Assembly: GCA_004369085.1 (NCBI GenBank)
Contig: ML210299.1
Span: forward strand, 14,019-76,110
Reading direction: 5' to 3'
DNA: 62,092 nucleotides
From: Coprinopsis marcescibilis
Lineage: Eukaryota > Basidiomycota > Agaricomycetes > Agaricales > Psathyrellaceae
Each line of letters opens with the position of its first letter. The first letter of the stretch is position 1. Position numbers and translations under genes: made by a program. Shown here piece by piece: positions 60,630 through 62,092 of the stretch. The notes beneath the pieces were generated by a model. The model was not told where the DNA came from, ran no database searches, and worked only from the letters and a program-made list of their open reading frames with translations.

Positions 60630-62003
60630 ATGGAAGCAATCGAGGTGACACGTCTACATTCTGCTCTTCCACTGTATCGCTCAGCCTATTCAAATTGCAA
60701 CATCTACATGGCGGTGGGGGGTGAGTGAAAATCAATATCCGCACACCTGGGTGGGTTACTGAGTGACCTGCTCTTAAAGGCGTACATATAATTTTTTGTG
60801 CTCAGATCATTGTAGCGCATCTGCGACTTTCCCCGGAGGCTAGGAAAGGGCGCGCCGCCTACACCATCGTAAGCCTTGTAATATGCCTCTCTTTTCTATG
60901 CTTTGCGATAAGCCAAAGTCTCTCCCTTGGGGCTGTACTGCTAGAATTCCAGACGATTGAAGAGGCCGTGTGGGATTCTGGCGCTGCGCAGCTCGGAGGC
61001 CACGTAGGTTGGATGGATATTACGAGGATGATCGCAGAGGCACTCGTACAGTTGGCCGGGGAAGGATTGCTGGTAAGAACGCCATGCACATAGCTATGCT
61101 TCCTCATGAACTTCATTGCGTCAGTTGCATCGCTGTTTGATCATTTGGGACTACAGAAAGGTCGTAAAGTTACCAATATCCACGCTTTACGTATCAGTGG
61201 TTGGTGAGTACATGTCCAGTCTCTCAGTCTCGGCCGCAGGGAGCTTTTAGTAGGCGTCACTAATCATAGCCCATACCAGGAATCGGAGTTGCCGCTTTGG
61301 TCCATGAGTCGATACAACCAGTGGCATCGGTGTCTGCTCTCGTGGAGTGGAGGGAGTGTACACAACAGCTGTGGGCAGCGTATTTCGTCACCAGCGTTAT
61401 TTTAAACTGCGTGACTACCGGAATGATTGCTCTGCCAATCATCCGTATGCGCAGGCGCTTCAGGAAGCTTGGTTTGATAACGCCTCACCAACAGTCCTAT
61501 ATTCGTATCCTAGCAATTTTGATCGAGTCGTCACTCCCGTTCACTCTGATCGGCACCGCCGCTGTCATCGTAACAATCCTATCAACTCTTGATCCAGGTC
61601 TTGCCTTTGCAACAGAGCTTGCAAATGGGTTTTGGATTGTGGCTATGGTGAGTCACGTTCAACTTTGTATCTCGCCTCACCGGTAACTTCTTTCCTTTGC
61701 CCGATCCAGTCACTTTCCCCACAGTTGATCATCTACCGGGTTGCGATGGGAGAATCATGGACGCGAAACCCAACGACGGATGCTGGTCTGGGGTTAAGGG
61801 ACAAAAAAATGAATCGTAGGGTGGGATCCACCCTAGACCCCTACCCTGCCCTACCCTGCCCACCCTGCCCTGCCCTACCCTGCCCTACCCTGCCCACCCT
61901 ACCCTGCCCTACCCTGCCCACCCTGCCTTGCCCTACCCTGCCCTACATACAGGACTCACACATTGCAAGAGTACCTACACTACACTACATACAAGACTTG
62001 TAG
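60630..62003 (+). CDS. polytopic membrane protein (agaricomycete-specific type), 374 aa
   Basis: Exons 60630-60720, 60780-61072, 61125-61203, 61280-61647 and 61710-62003 join in frame. Six to seven hydrophobic segments are visible: GGVHIIFCAQIIVAHL, YTIVSLVICLSFLCFAI, the LLLHRCLIIWDYRKVV region, ISTLYVSVVGIGVAAL, AAYFVTSVILNCVTTGMIAL, ILIESSLPFTLIGTAAVIV and FWIVAMSLSPQLIIYRVAM. The layout (LIIW-x-(Y/H)R, IESSLPF, SPQLII-RVA) fits a large agaricomycete family of putative 7-TM proteins without known function. The last ~50 residues are Pro/Leu/Cys repeats encoded by a minisatellite (61831-61946), a tail absent from copy 1. Whether that tail is really translated is uncertain. Confidence 0.75.
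61831..61946. repeat. CCCTACCCTG-type minisatellite
   Basis: About 115 bp of alternating CCCTAC, CCTGCC and CACCCTG steps. The opposite strand is rich in GGG runs, so it could form G-quadruplexes. It is not the fungal telomere repeat (CCCTAA). Confidence 0.9.
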
Positions 62004-62092
62004 AATACATGGGTGAACTACCTTCCTCCATGGACTCTACACATAGCATGACCAAACAGCTGCATGCACAAGAGCTGCACCACTGCATGGTG

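Noticed and set aside
61831..61946. CCCT-rich repeat as a telomere
   Set aside because: The unit is CCCTACCCTG-like, not CCCTAA, and ordinary sequence continues after it.

Overview
The window is nuclear DNA of a filamentous basidiomycete, most likely an Agaricomycete. Nearly every gene is cut by short GT-AG introns of about 50-60 nt. Cellulose-binding CBM1 modules sit on secreted plant-cell-wall enzymes, there is a GMC oxidoreductase, a TKL-like kinase and an ISWI ATPase with fungal architecture, and several lineage-specific families (DUF2235-WD40, DUF1996, a polytopic membrane family) are present. I could not fix the genus. No rRNA, tRNA or CRISPR array was recognised. Two runs of N (20535-21329 and 36160-36519) are assembly gaps.

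Layout. 1-5.2 kb is transposon-derived: a pogo-type transposase running off the left edge, a frameshifted agaricomycete repeat-family gene, and an intact seven-exon gene of unknown function. 7.3-8.7 kb is an intact-looking Tc1 element with 30-bp inverted repeats and a DD34E transposase. 8.9-13.8 kb is the housekeeping chromatin remodeller ISW2 (21 exons, 1106 codons traced in frame). 15.2-19.9 kb carries a BTB-domain gene whose reading frame continues through further introns into a protein kinase domain. Its paralogue at 43.4-48.3 kb keeps BTB plus a C-terminal CAP-Gly domain. The two share a nearly identical central tract that looks like gene conversion or recent partial duplication.

24.2-27.5 kb encodes an 888-aa DUF2235 hydrolase fused to a seven-bladed WD40 propeller. 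27.6-30.0 kb (minus) is a GMC oxidoreductase. Next to it lies a decayed GMC paralogue broken by an 850-bp near-perfect palindromic (foldback) element with a 3-bp target duplication. 33-42.4 kb is a tandemly duplicated accessory region with small secreted eight-cysteine protein genes (36.1, 38.8 and 41.8 kb; a fourth copy lies at 57 kb on the minus strand) alternating with decayed minus-strand ORFs.

49.2-53.3 kb holds two adjacent secreted CBM1 proteins (GH28 pectinase-like and DUF1996), a small plant-biomass-attack neighbourhood. 53.7-55.6 kb is a broken phosphoglycerate mutase copy, and 55.8-56.5 kb a degenerate ~140-bp satellite. 57.9-62.0 kb holds a tandem pair of polytopic membrane protein genes: the first is a pseudogene, and the second ends in a C-terminal tail encoded by a CCCTACCCTG-type minisatellite.

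The strongest candidates for something undescribed are the BTB-kinase chimera with its conversion tract, the eight-cysteine secreted family in a recurring tandem unit, and the DUF2235-WD40 protein that resembles a fungal NLR-type receptor without the NTPase. Exon structures are my own conceptual splicing. They are supported by frame continuity and domain motifs, not by transcripts.
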